Shown here one piece after another: positions 50,787-59,108 of a stretch of DNA of 64,000 nt. A model generated the notes under the pieces. The model had not been told where the DNA came from. It ran no database searches and was given only the letters and a program-made list of their open reading frames with translations. Location: the NCBI RefSeq assembly GCF_016863095.1, contig NZ_BOOF01000017.1, forward strand, positions 124,001 through 188,000, written 5' to 3'. Each line of letters opens with the position of its first letter. Within the stretch, counting starts at the first letter, position 1. The stretch comes from Microbispora siamensis (lineage in GTDB: Bacteria; Actinomycetota; Actinomycetes; Streptosporangiales; Streptosporangiaceae). A program made the position numbers and the translations under genes.

Positions 50787-51365
50787 TTATCGGGCCTGCA
50801 GGGCATCGAGCGCCACCGCCATGGCGATGACCAGGCGGCGGTCGAGGCGCGGGTCGCGGATGTCGATGGCGTACCGGTCGCGCAGGCCCCACCTGCGGTC
50901 CACGGAGAACGCGATCGAGGCGCCGATGCTGAAGTCGAAGTGGTAGGGCAGCCACTCCAGCGAGTCGGAGAACCGGCGCAGCAGGGCGACCGCGAGGTTC
51001 CGCTCCTGTCCGGTCAGCGTCGGCAGTCCCGGCTGCTGGAGGTGCCAGGTCGAGCGGAGCAGCGACCGGCGGAAATCCTTGCGGAACGTGCCGACGGGGT
51101 TCCCCGCGTCGTCCACCACGTCGTACTCGCCGGCGAGGTCGAGGACCTTGCGCGCCTTGAACCCGGCCAGCGTCGCCTGCCGGGACTCGTCGGTGTAGAG
51201 CGTCACCTGCTCCTTGAGGGCCATCCGCTTCTGCTCGGCGAAGGCCACGACCTCGCCCTCGGAACCGTCGGGGAGAGCCATATGGACGACGTACCTGTTC
51301 ACCATCACGGTGATCTTCTGGCGCAGGTACAGGCGGGTCTGTGCCTGCAGGGTCGCTATATCCAT
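50787..51365 (-). CDS. LURP-one-related/tubby-like fold protein
   Basis: 192 residues from ATG 51365 with GGAG upstream. The first part, YLRQKITVMVNRYVVHM, then FAEQKRMALKEQVTLYTDES and VLDLAGEYDVVDDAGNPVG, matches the LURP-one (LOR/DUF567) family, a beta-barrel with a central helix related to tubby and scramblase proteins. Bacterial members are of unknown role, perhaps phospholipid-binding. Not linked to neighbours by spacing. Confidence 0.82.
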   Translation of the reverse strand: MDIATLQAQTRLYLRQKITVMVNRYVVHMALPDGSEGEVVAFAEQKRMALKEQVTLYTDESRQATLAGFKARKVLDLAGEYDVVDDAGNPVGTFRKDFRRSLLRSTWHLQQPGLPTLTGQERNLAVALLRRFSDSLEWLPYHFDFSIGASIAFSVDRRWGLRDRYAIDIRDPRLDRRLVIAMAVALDALQAR

Positions 51366-51501
51366 ATGAGACTCCAAGGACGGTCTTTTGCCTCCCTATA
51401 TGCCCTCTTCCAGAAGAAGATCACCAACGAGATGCGCGCTGGACGACTTCAGTGACCATAACCACACTTTTCGGGCTTGATGAAACCAGGGAAGATCCCT
51501 A

Positions 51502-51520
51502 TAAGGTAAGGCTTACCTAA
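51502..51520. promoter_or_regulatory. IdeR/DmdR-type iron box
   Basis: TAAGGTAAGGCTTACCTAA matches the 19-bp consensus TTAGGTTAGGCTAACCTAA at nearly every position and is itself palindromic. It lies 23 bp before the ATG of the substrate-binding protein of a siderophore importer. Fe2+-loaded DmdR/IdeR should repress the operon. Confidence 0.9.
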
Positions 51521-51543
51521 TCACTCTCGGCAGGGAGCCCTGT

Positions 51544-52593
51544 ATGTTTCTCCGGCACCGCGGTATCGGTCTCGGTATCGGCGCCGTCGCGGTCGCACTC
51601 TCACTGGCTGCCTGCGGCACCTCCTCCGGCACCGGCACCGGCGCCGACACAGGTAAGCCCGCCGCCGAGGCCGCCAAGAAGGCCGTCGCCAAGGGCGGCG
51701 AGGACTTCGGCACCGCCGCGGAGAAGACCGCCGCGATGGGCACCGCCGCGAAGCCGGGCGAGTGGCCGCGCACCGTCACCCACGCCATGGGCACGACCGA
51801 GATCAAGGCCCCGCCCACCCGGGTCGTCGTCCTGGACGTCGGAGAGCTCGACAACGTCGTGTCCCTCGGCGTCAAGCCGGTCGGCTTCGCGCCCAGCGAG
51901 GGCTCTCCCGAGCTGCCGTCCTACCTGAAGCAGGACGCCGGAACCCCGAAGAACGTCGGCACCATCAACAACCTCAACCTGGAGGCGATCGCCGGGCTGC
52001 ACCCGGATCTGATCCTCGGCAGCCAGTTGCGCGCCGCCGACCAGTACGACGAGCTGTCGAAGATCGCCCCGACCGTGTTCTCCATCCGTCCCGGCTTCAC
52101 CTGGAAGGAGAACTACCTCCTCAACGCGGCCGCCCTCGACAAGACCGAGGAGGCCAAGGCAAAACTCGCCGAGTACGACCGCAAGGTGAAGGACCTCGGC
52201 GCGAAGCTGGGCGACGACAAGCCCGTCGTCTCGATGGTGCGTTTCCTGCCGAACGGCGTGATCCGGCTCTACGCCAACGCCTCCTTCATCGGCACCATCC
52301 TCCAGGACGCAGGCGTCCCGCGCCCGGCCAACCAGAACATCCCCGACCTCGCCGCCGAGGTGAGCGCGGAGAACATCGACCAGGCGGACGCGGACGTCAT
52401 CTTCACCGGTGTCTACGGCGATCCGAAGGCCACCGACAAGTCGGCGGTCCAGGGCAATCCGCTGTGGAAGAACCTCAAGGCGGTCAAGGCCGGGCACGCC
52501 TACGAGGTCCCGGACGAGACCTGGTATCTCGGCCTCGGTGTCACCGCCGCCATGGAGGTCGTCGGGGATCTGGAGCGATACCTCGCCGGATAG
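51544..52593 (+). CDS. Iron-siderophore ABC transporter substrate-binding lipoprotein
   Basis: A 349-residue FecB/FepB-type periplasmic-binding-like protein anchored by a lipid (lipobox SLAACGT, Cys near residue 24). A low-complexity Ala/Lys/Gly linker (about 27-70) precedes the two-lobe domain with RVVVLDVGELDNVVSLGVKP and GLHPDLILGSQLRAADQYDE. It is the first gene of a four-gene operon with two permeases and an ATPase, under an iron box, so it captures an Fe(III)-siderophore outside the membrane. The actual siderophore cannot be deduced. Confidence 0.93.
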   Translation: MFLRHRGIGLGIGAVAVALSLAACGTSSGTGTGADTGKPAAEAAKKAVAKGGEDFGTAAEKTAAMGTAAKPGEWPRTVTHAMGTTEIKAPPTRVVVLDVGELDNVVSLGVKPVGFAPSEGSPELPSYLKQDAGTPKNVGTINNLNLEAIAGLHPDLILGSQLRAADQYDELSKIAPTVFSIRPGFTWKENYLLNAAALDKTEEAKAKLAEYDRKVKDLGAKLGDDKPVVSMVRFLPNGVIRLYANASFIGTILQDAGVPRPANQNIPDLAAEVSAENIDQADADVIFTGVYGDPKATDKSAVQGNPLWKNLKAVKAGHAYEVPDETWYLGLGVTAAMEVVGDLERYLAG

Positions 52594-52632
52594 GCGCACG
52601 CGGTCCCTCCCCGGCTCCGAGAAAGCGAACGA

Positions 52633-53667
52633 ATGTCCCGTGCCACCCGACGCCGCATCGGCCCGACGGCCGGGGGCGCGCTCCTGCTGGTCCTCACCGG
52701 ACTGCTGGTGCTCGCCGTGCTGCTCAGCCTCGCGGTGGGCAGCCGCCAGATCGCGCCGAGCGTGGTGGTGGACGCCCTGATACATGGTGGGGTGCACGGC
52801 GGCGGCAGCGACGACGCCCAGGTCGTACGGGCGTTGCGGGTGCCGCGCACCCTCATCGGGGTGATGGTGGGCGTCGCCCTCGCCGTGGCCGGCACCGTCA
52901 TGCAGGGCATCACCCGCAACCCCATCGCCGAGCCCGGCATCCTGGGCGTCAGCCAGGGCGCCTCGGTGGGCGTGGTGTGCGCGATCGCGTTCCTCGGAGT
53001 GCACTCGCTGAGCGGTTATGTGTGGTTCGCCTTCGCAGGGGCGGGGATCGCGGCGGTCGCGGTCTACGTCATCGCCAGCGGCGGGCGCGGCGGCGCCACC
53101 CCGGTCAAGCTCGCCCTGGCAGGCACCGCGATGAACGCCCTGCTCGCCTCCGTGGTCTCCGGCATCGTGACGACCGACGCCGAGGCCCTGGACGAGTTCC
53201 GGTTCTGGCATGTCGGCTCGATCAGCGGCCGGAGCGCCGAGATCGCCGGTCAGACCTGGCCGTTCCTCCTCGCGGGGCTGCTGCTGGTCGCCGCGACGGC
53301 CCGGGGACTCGACGCGCTCGCGCTCGGGGAGGACGTGGCCGCGGGGCTCGGCCACAACGTCCCCCTGCTGCGGATCCTCGGAGGTCTCGGCGCCACCGTC
53401 CTGACCGGCGTCGCGGTCGCCGCCGCCGGTCCGATCGCCTTCACCGGCCTGGCCGTCCCGCACATCGCGCGAGCGCTCGTGGGCACCGACCACCGCTGGG
53501 TCCTTCCCGCGGCGGCCCTGCTCGGTCCCGTGATGCTCCTGGTCGCGGACGTCCTCGGCCGCGTCGTCTTCCCGCCCTCGGAGGTGCCGGTGGCCGTCAT
53601 GACCGCACTGCTCGGCGTACCGTTCCTGATCGCACTGGTACGCAGGAAGGCGGTGGTGGCGGCGTGA
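52633..53667 (+). CDS. FecCD-family siderophore ABC transporter permease 1
   Basis: 344 residues with about 9-10 transmembrane helices. Family segments are ALRVPRTLIGVMVGVALAVA, GTVMQGITRNPIAEPGILGV and GPIAFTGLAVPHIARALVG. It starts at ATG 52633, 39 bp after the binding-protein gene, and ends in a GTGA overlap with the second permease. The pair forms the heterodimeric channel of the importer. Confidence 0.94.
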   Translation: MSRATRRRIGPTAGGALLLVLTGLLVLAVLLSLAVGSRQIAPSVVVDALIHGGVHGGGSDDAQVVRALRVPRTLIGVMVGVALAVAGTVMQGITRNPIAEPGILGVSQGASVGVVCAIAFLGVHSLSGYVWFAFAGAGIAAVAVYVIASGGRGGATPVKLALAGTAMNALLASVVSGIVTTDAEALDEFRFWHVGSISGRSAEIAGQTWPFLLAGLLLVAATARGLDALALGEDVAAGLGHNVPLLRILGGLGATVLTGVAVAAAGPIAFTGLAVPHIARALVGTDHRWVLPAAALLGPVMLLVADVLGRVVFPPSEVPVAVMTALLGVPFLIALVRRKAVVAA

Positions 53668-54728
53668 CGATGCCCAAAAGCCCCACGCGCCCCACCGGGT
53701 TTGCCGTCCTGCGCGCGGGGCGGGGCAGCTTCCTGCTGCACCGCAGGGCGACCCTCGTCGCCACCCTGCTCGGCGCGTCCCTCGCGGTGACCGCCGTCGT
53801 CTATCTGTGCGTCGGTGAATCCTTCGTCGGTCCCGGGGAGGTCGTCCGCGTGCTTGCCGGGCAGCCGAGCCCCGACGAGTTCGTGGTCGGCACCCTGCGG
53901 ATGCCCCGCCTCGTGGTCGGTCTGCTCGCCGGCGCCGCCTTCGGCGTCGCCGGATCCTTCATCCAGACCGTGGCACGCAACCCGCTCGCCAGTCCGGACG
54001 TGATCGGTGTGACACATGGCGCCGGCGCGGCGACCGTCGCCGCGATGACCTTCGGCGTCGCCGCGCACAGCACCCTGCCGTACGTCTCGATCCTCGGCGG
54101 CCTGGCCGCCGCGGCCCTGGTCTACGTCTTCGCCTGGCGCAAGGGCCTGCACGCCGCCCGCTTCGTGCTCATCGGCATCGGCATCTCGGTGGCCCTCGGC
54201 TCCCTGACACAGCTGCTCCTCACCAAGGGCGACTACCTGGTGGCCCAGCAGGCCAAGGTCTGGCTCACCGGATCGCTCAACGGCCGCGGCTACGACCATG
54301 CCGCACCGCTCGCCTCGATCCTGCTCGTGCTGACGCCGGCGCTGTTCTGGGCGGCCCGGGCCCAGCGCACGGTGTCGTTCGACGACGACACGGCGACCGC
54401 TCTCGGCGTACGGCTCGGCCGGGTCCGCCTGTGCCTGACCGTCCTCGGCGTCGTCCTGGCATCGGTGGCGACGGCCGCGGCGGGCCCGGTCGACTTCGTC
54501 GCGCTGCTCGCCCCGCAGATCGCCCGCCGCCTCACCCGCACCGCGCAGATCCCCCTGGTCGGCTCCGCGTTGACCGGCGCCCTGATCGTCACCGTCGCGG
54601 ATCTGCTGGCCCGCAAGCTGTTCTCCCCGATCGAGCTGCCGGTCGGCGTGTTCACCGCGGCGGTGGGCGCCCCGTATCTGATGTGGCTGATCGTCCGCAC
54701 TCGCAGCCGTTCCGGAGGCACCGCATGA
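53664..54728 (+). CDS. FecCD-family siderophore ABC transporter permease 2
   Basis: About 354 residues from GTG 53664; ATG 53670 is an alternative. FecCD landmarks are LRMPRLVVGLLAGAAFGVAG, ARNPLASPDVIGVTHGAG and AAGPVDFVALLAPQIARRLT, within about nine hydrophobic helices. It overlaps both its neighbours by 4 bp (GTGA, ATGA), so channel and ATPase are translationally coupled. Confidence 0.94.
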   Translation: MTMPKSPTRPTGFAVLRAGRGSFLLHRRATLVATLLGASLAVTAVVYLCVGESFVGPGEVVRVLAGQPSPDEFVVGTLRMPRLVVGLLAGAAFGVAGSFIQTVARNPLASPDVIGVTHGAGAATVAAMTFGVAAHSTLPYVSILGGLAAAALVYVFAWRKGLHAARFVLIGIGISVALGSLTQLLLTKGDYLVAQQAKVWLTGSLNGRGYDHAAPLASILLVLTPALFWAARAQRTVSFDDDTATALGVRLGRVRLCLTVLGVVLASVATAAAGPVDFVALLAPQIARRLTRTAQIPLVGSALTGALIVTVADLLARKLFSPIELPVGVFTAAVGAPYLMWLIVRTRSRSGGTA

Positions 54729-55522
54729 CCGGGAACCGCCTGAGGGCCGAGGGGCTCGTGCTCACGTACGAGGACCGTACGGTCGTGGACGGCCTCGACC
54801 TGGAGATCCCGGACGGGCGGGTCACGGTCATCATCGGGCCCAACGCGTGTGGCAAGTCCACCCTCCTCCGCGCGTTGGGCCGGCTGCTCAAGCCGCGGCG
54901 TGGCTCGGTCCTGCTGGACGGCACCGAGCTGGCACGCATCCCCACCAGGCGAGTCGCCCAGGAGATCGGGCTGCTGCCGCAGACCCCCGTGCCGCCGGAG
55001 GGGATCACGGTCTCCGAACTGGTGACCCGCGGGCGGCAGCCACACCACAAGTGGTGGCAGCAGTGGACGGAGGCGGACGAGAAGGCCGTCGGCGAGGCGA
55101 TGGACCGCACCGCGACCGGCGATCTCGCGGAGCGGCTGGTCGACGAGCTGTCCGGTGGCCAGCGGCAGCGGGCCTGGATCGCGATGGCCCTCGCCCAGGA
55201 CACCGACCTCCTGCTGCTCGACGAGCCGACGACCTACCTCGACATCGCGCACCAGGTCGAGGTGCTCGACCTGGTCCGGCAACTCAACCGCGAGCGCGGC
55301 CGGACTGTCGTCGTCGTCCTGCACGACCTCAACCAGGCCGCCCGCTACGCCGACCACCTCATCGCCATGAAGGCGGGACGAATCGTCGCCCAGGGCGCAC
55401 CGGGCGACATCATCACCGCGGATCTGGTCCACGAGGTCTTCGGACTCACGTCGGTCGTCGTGCCGGACCCGGTCACGGGCGGTCCACTGGTCGTACCGGG
55501 CGCCCCCTGGCAGCGCGGATAG
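54725..55522 (+). CDS. Siderophore ABC transporter ATP-binding protein (FepC/FecE type)
   Basis: A 265-residue ABC ATPase. Walker A GPNACGKSTLLRALG, Q-loop EIGLLPQTPVPPEGITV, signature ELSGGQRQRAWIAMAL and Walker B LLLLDEPTTYLDIAHQ are followed by the switch His in VVVLHDLNQAARYADH. The DEPTTYLDIAHQ wording is specific to iron-siderophore importers. The ATG overlaps the permease stop. It powers Fe-siderophore uptake at the cytoplasmic face. Confidence 0.96.
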   Translation: MTGNRLRAEGLVLTYEDRTVVDGLDLEIPDGRVTVIIGPNACGKSTLLRALGRLLKPRRGSVLLDGTELARIPTRRVAQEIGLLPQTPVPPEGITVSELVTRGRQPHHKWWQQWTEADEKAVGEAMDRTATGDLAERLVDELSGGQRQRAWIAMALAQDTDLLLLDEPTTYLDIAHQVEVLDLVRQLNRERGRTVVVVLHDLNQAARYADHLIAMKAGRIVAQGAPGDIITADLVHEVFGLTSVVVPDPVTGGPLVVPGAPWQRG

Positions 55523-55627
55523 GCCCCTGTCACCTCAGGGTCGGGGGATCGGGGTTTTCTCAGGGTTCCTCGTGGAACGTGACTCCCGACGCCGTCCGTT
55601 GAACCGGATGACGAAAGGAGCCGATCG

Positions 55628-55843
55628 ATGTACCGATCGAGGCAGCACAAGATCATCGCTGGCGTCTGCGGGGGGATCGCGGACCGGTACGGCATGTCGC
55701 CGACGGTCGTGCGGGTGCTGTTCCTGCTGTCCTGCATCTTGCCGGGTCCGCAGTTCGTGGCCTACCTCATCATGTGGGTGCTGTTCCCCAAGGCCCCGGC
55801 CGCTTCCGCCCCGCACTACGACTACTCGTACGGGCGGAGGTAG
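55628..55843 (+). CDS. PspC-domain protein
   Basis: 71 residues from ATG 55628 with AAAGGAG. A PspC domain: YRSRQHKIIAGVCGGIADRY and then two hydrophobic segments (TVVRVLFLLSCILPGPQFVA, YLIMWVLFPK). Such short PspC proteins are membrane-bound and linked to envelope stress in other bacteria. No psp partner is adjacent. Confidence 0.93.
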   Translation: MYRSRQHKIIAGVCGGIADRYGMSPTVVRVLFLLSCILPGPQFVAYLIMWVLFPKAPAASAPHYDYSYGRR

Positions 55844-55895
55844 GCGGCACGAGGCCGCGCGGGCCCGTTTATGCTCACATCAGGAGAGGTGAGCG

Positions 55896-56534
55896 ATGAT
55901 GCGGCAACGGCCCCTGACGCTGGTCCAGGACGACCTGGTCGACTACGAGAAGGCCATGGAGCGCATGGCCGCGCTGGTCGAGGAACGGCAGGACGACGCG
56001 CGGCCCGACACCTTGTGGCTGCTCAGTCATCCGCCGGTCTTCACGGTCGGCAAGCGGACGCTGGAGACCCACCTGCCCGACCCGTCGGCCGGCATCCCCG
56101 TGGTGCCGACCGGCCGCGGCGGCCAGCTCACCTATCACGGGCCCGGGCAGCTCGTCGGCTATCTCATCGTGAAGCTGCGCGACGGCGAGGGCGTGGTCGA
56201 CTACATCCGCGAGGTCGAGCTGCGGCTGGTCGAGGCGCTGGGCACGCTCGGCGTCCCGGCCGAGCGCCGCGACACCCCGCCCGGGTCGGAGCTGCTCACC
56301 GGCGTGTGGACCCGGGACACCGGGCGGAAGATCGTCTCGATCGGCATGCGGTCGAGCCGGTCGGTCACCAGCCACGGCTTCGCGCTCAACGTGGACGGCG
56401 ACCTCACGCCGTGGGACCTCGCCGTCCCCTGCGGCATGCCCGACGTGGAGATGACCTCGATCGCCCGCGAGCTCGGACGGGCCTCTATGGAGGAGACCCG
56501 CCGAGTCGTCGCGGAGGCGTTCGAGGCCTCCTGA
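55896..56534 (+). CDS. lipB: Lipoyl(octanoyl) transferase
   Basis: 212 residues. LipB motifs are visible: LSHPPVFTVGKRT, RGGQLTYHGPGQLVGYLI and the catalytic Lys and Cys in GRKIVSIGMRSSRSVTSHG and DLAVPCGMPDVEMTS. It moves octanoate from ACP to lipoyl domains, the first step of de novo lipoylation. In many actinomycetes lipA follows directly; here a convergent permease gene follows with a 13-bp gap, so lipA must be elsewhere. Confidence 0.96.
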   Translation: MMRQRPLTLVQDDLVDYEKAMERMAALVEERQDDARPDTLWLLSHPPVFTVGKRTLETHLPDPSAGIPVVPTGRGGQLTYHGPGQLVGYLIVKLRDGEGVVDYIREVELRLVEALGTLGVPAERRDTPPGSELLTGVWTRDTGRKIVSIGMRSSRSVTSHGFALNVDGDLTPWDLAVPCGMPDVEMTSIARELGRASMEETRRVVAEAFEAS

Positions 56535-56547
56535 GGGTTCTAGCGGG

Positions 56548-58107
56548 TCACGCGACGGGCTCGGGCTCGCCGACGTCGTCGCCCATATCGTCAACCGTAC
56601 GGCGGGGCCCGGTGAACCAGTGCTTGGCGGACAGGTGCCACCACAGCGCGATGCCGATGAGTACGGCGCCCACGGCGATGGGGGCGTAGTTCACCGACGT
56701 CCAGGTGAAGTCCTCGGTGCCCGGGACGCCGGCGGGGGCGATGGGCAGGATGAAGTAGATCGAGATGATCGCGATCTCGATCACGGCGATCCAGGACAGC
56801 GCCTTGTACTTGCGGCCGAGGGTCCACGGCCCGGGCTGGAAGGAGTCCCCGGCGCGCAGGCGCAGCCAGATCGGGATGAGGAACGCGAGGTAGAGCCCGA
56901 TCACCGCGATGGACACCACGGCGAGGAACGCCACCGGGGTCGTCGTGCCCTCGGGCGCGTAGAGCGCGGGCAGCGTGATCAGCAGCGCGACCCCGCAGCC
57001 GCCGATGATCGCGTTGACCGGCGTGCGGTTGCGGTCGACCTTCGACCACAGCCGCCAGCCCGGCACCGCGCCGTCGCGGGAGAACGCGTACGTCATCCGC
57101 GACATCGAGGTCACGCAGCTCATACCGCAGAAGAACTGCCCGATCGTGGAGATGCCGAAGACGACGGTGGCGAGGGTGGACGACAGCGACGAGGTGAAGA
57201 TGGCTCCGACGAAGCCGCCCTCGGCGTCGACCGCGTCCACGTTCGTGGCCGCGAACAGGAACGACAGCAGCAGGATCCAGCCACCGATCGCGGAGTAGAA
57301 GATCGACTGCCACAGGCCCTTGGCCGCGGTGCGGGCCGCGCCGTGGGTCTCCTCCGACACGTGGGCGCAGGCGTCGAAGCCGGTGATCGTGTACTGCGTG
57401 AGCAGGAAGCCCAGCGGCAGCACGTACAGCCAGAACGCCGGGCCCGAGTCGCCCTCGCCGAAGCCGGAGTGGTTGAACGTCTCGAACAGGAAGCCCACGT
57501 TCTGGTGCTTCGACGGGCCGAAGATCAGGATCAGCACGACGGCCGCCGCGCCGAACACATGCCACCACACCGAGACGTTCTGCAGTAGTGAGATCAGGCG
57601 GTGGCTGAAGATGTTGATCAACGCGTGCAGCACCAGGACGATCGCGAACAGCAGGAACGTCTGGCGCAGCGCGTCGCCGTCGGCCCAGGAGTCGCTGAAC
57701 CGGCCGATCGTGATGTTCAGGAACGTCGCGCAGCCGTAGTCGACCGACGCGGTCACCGCGATCAGGCCGATCAGGTTGAGCCAGCCGGTGAACCAGCCGT
57801 GGACCGGCCTGCCCAGCTTCGCGGCCCACCAGTAGATGCCGCCCGCCGTCGGGTACGCGGAGACCAGCTCCGCCATGCAGAACCCGATGATCAGAATGAA
57901 CGCCGAGATCAGCGGCCAGCCGATGGAGATCGCAAGGGGTCCGCCGTTGTTCCACGCCTGACTGAAGGTGGTGAAGCACCCGGCCAGGATCGAGATGATG
58001 GAGAAGGAGATCGCGAAGTTGGAGAACCCGCTCCAGGTGCGGGCCAGTTCCTGCTTGTAGCCGAGTTCCGCTAGTCGTTTGGCGTCGTCGTCGAGGGCTT
58101 GCGCCAC
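56548..58107 (-). CDS. APC-superfamily amino acid/amine permease
   Basis: A 519-residue transporter with about 12 hydrophobic helices from GTG 58107, behind GAGGAGG. RTWSGFSNFAISFSIISILA near the N-terminus, GGIYWWAAKLGRPVHGWFTG, and GFDACAHVSEETHGAARTAA are typical of the ACT/GABA-choline permease branch (UGA4/GabP-like). The next gene on the strand encodes a choline-kinase-like enzyme 11 bp upstream, which suggests an amine or quaternary-amine substrate. Energy coupling is expected to be proton or sodium symport. Confidence 0.92.
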   Translation of the reverse strand: MAQALDDDAKRLAELGYKQELARTWSGFSNFAISFSIISILAGCFTTFSQAWNNGGPLAISIGWPLISAFILIIGFCMAELVSAYPTAGGIYWWAAKLGRPVHGWFTGWLNLIGLIAVTASVDYGCATFLNITIGRFSDSWADGDALRQTFLLFAIVLVLHALINIFSHRLISLLQNVSVWWHVFGAAAVVLILIFGPSKHQNVGFLFETFNHSGFGEGDSGPAFWLYVLPLGFLLTQYTITGFDACAHVSEETHGAARTAAKGLWQSIFYSAIGGWILLLSFLFAATNVDAVDAEGGFVGAIFTSSLSSTLATVVFGISTIGQFFCGMSCVTSMSRMTYAFSRDGAVPGWRLWSKVDRNRTPVNAIIGGCGVALLITLPALYAPEGTTTPVAFLAVVSIAVIGLYLAFLIPIWLRLRAGDSFQPGPWTLGRKYKALSWIAVIEIAIISIYFILPIAPAGVPGTEDFTWTSVNYAPIAVGAVLIGIALWWHLSAKHWFTGPRRTVDDMGDDVGEPEPVA

Positions 58108-58118
58108 TGAGGCCTCCT

Positions 58119-59036
58119 CTAACTGGTGCGGAGTTTCCGGACGCCGTCGAGCAGGCGTCCGAAGCTGGGATCCCCGAGGTCGCGTACGGCTTGGGCGAAC
58201 TTGTCGGCGGCCTCGGCGGAGTAGTCGAATCCGGGCAGGGCCCCGGAGCGGACCAGCCCCTGGTGGATGACGAACCAGAGGGTCCAGGCGAGGTTGGACA
58301 TGATCAGATTCAGCCGCACCCGGGGGACGTGCTCGTCGTCGCCGAAATAGGCCCGCGTGAGCCGTACGACCTGGTCGGGGTCGAAATCGGACTCGGCGGC
58401 GATGTCCCCCAGCTCGAAACAGGGGTCGTTGTTGCCGGAGAGCTGGTAGTCGACGATCCGGACACCGTCGCCGGTGGCGATCAGGTTCTCGGCCAGCAGG
58501 TCGTTGTGGCAGGGGACCGTGGGAAGCGGCCGCCGGGCCAGCGCCGCCTCGATGTCGGCCACGACCGGCAGCACATCCTCGTATCCGGCGGGGAGGGCCA
58601 GGCCGCAGGCGCGGCACCGCGCCACGAACTCGCGGAGCTTGTCGAAGATCGAGAAATCGTTGCCGAAGCGGGGGCCGGTGTGCAGGCGGCGGCAGGCGTC
58701 CGCCACCTGCTCGATCCGGGCGGCCACGGCCGGGGCGTCGAGGGTGACTCCGTCGAGGTACTCCAGGAGGAGGACGCCCGGCAGCACGTGGACGACGCGG
58801 GGGCCGATCCCGGACGACGCCGCGGCGACCGTGTTGGCGATCTCTTGGTCGAGCGGGATGCCGAGACCGGTCTCGGCGATGCGCGGGTCGAGCACCCGCA
58901 GGAGCCAGCGGTCGCCGTCCTCGCTGTCGACCCTGGCGATGTGGTGGCTGAGCCCGCCCTTGATCGTCGTGAAGGTCAGGGGCCGCCCGGCCCAGGCCGT
59001 GACGAGATCCATTGCGTCTGCGACGGGATCTGGCAT
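58119..59036 (-). CDS. Choline/ethanolamine kinase-like phosphotransferase
   Basis: A 305-residue APH-fold protein, ATG 59036 with AAAGGAG. GGLSHHIARVDSEDGDRWLL is the ATP-binding strand pair, the catalytic loop reads PTVPCHNDLLAENLI (HND instead of HGD, a common choline kinase form, with Asn present) and GVRIVDYQLSGNNDPCFELG carries the metal Asp. The length and motifs match the choline kinase subgroup that phosphorylates small amino-alcohols. Co-transcribed with the permease and divergent from the sarcosine-dehydrogenase-like flavoenzyme. True substrate unknown. Confidence 0.88.
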   Translation of the reverse strand: MPDPVADAMDLVTAWAGRPLTFTTIKGGLSHHIARVDSEDGDRWLLRVLDPRIAETGLGIPLDQEIANTVAAASSGIGPRVVHVLPGVLLLEYLDGVTLDAPAVAARIEQVADACRRLHTGPRFGNDFSIFDKLREFVARCRACGLALPAGYEDVLPVVADIEAALARRPLPTVPCHNDLLAENLIATGDGVRIVDYQLSGNNDPCFELGDIAAESDFDPDQVVRLTRAYFGDDEHVPRVRLNLIMSNLAWTLWFVIHQGLVRSGALPGFDYSAEAADKFAQAVRDLGDPSFGRLLDGVRKLRTS

Positions 59037-59049
59037 GCCCGGCTCCTTT

Positions 59050-59067
59050 TGGTCTACCTTCAGACCA
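59050..59067. promoter_or_regulatory. Candidate GntR-type operator between divergent amine catabolism genes
   Basis: TGGTCTACCTTCAGACCA, 6-bp arms around a 6-bp centre, 14 bp from the kinase start. The TGGTnnnACCA-like form fits the GntR/FadR class, which often controls amine and amino acid catabolism. No regulator gene lies beside it. Confidence 0.55.
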
Positions 59068-59108
59068 TTGATCCGATTGTCTGGGCCGGGTGTTACAGGA
59101 CGGTACCG

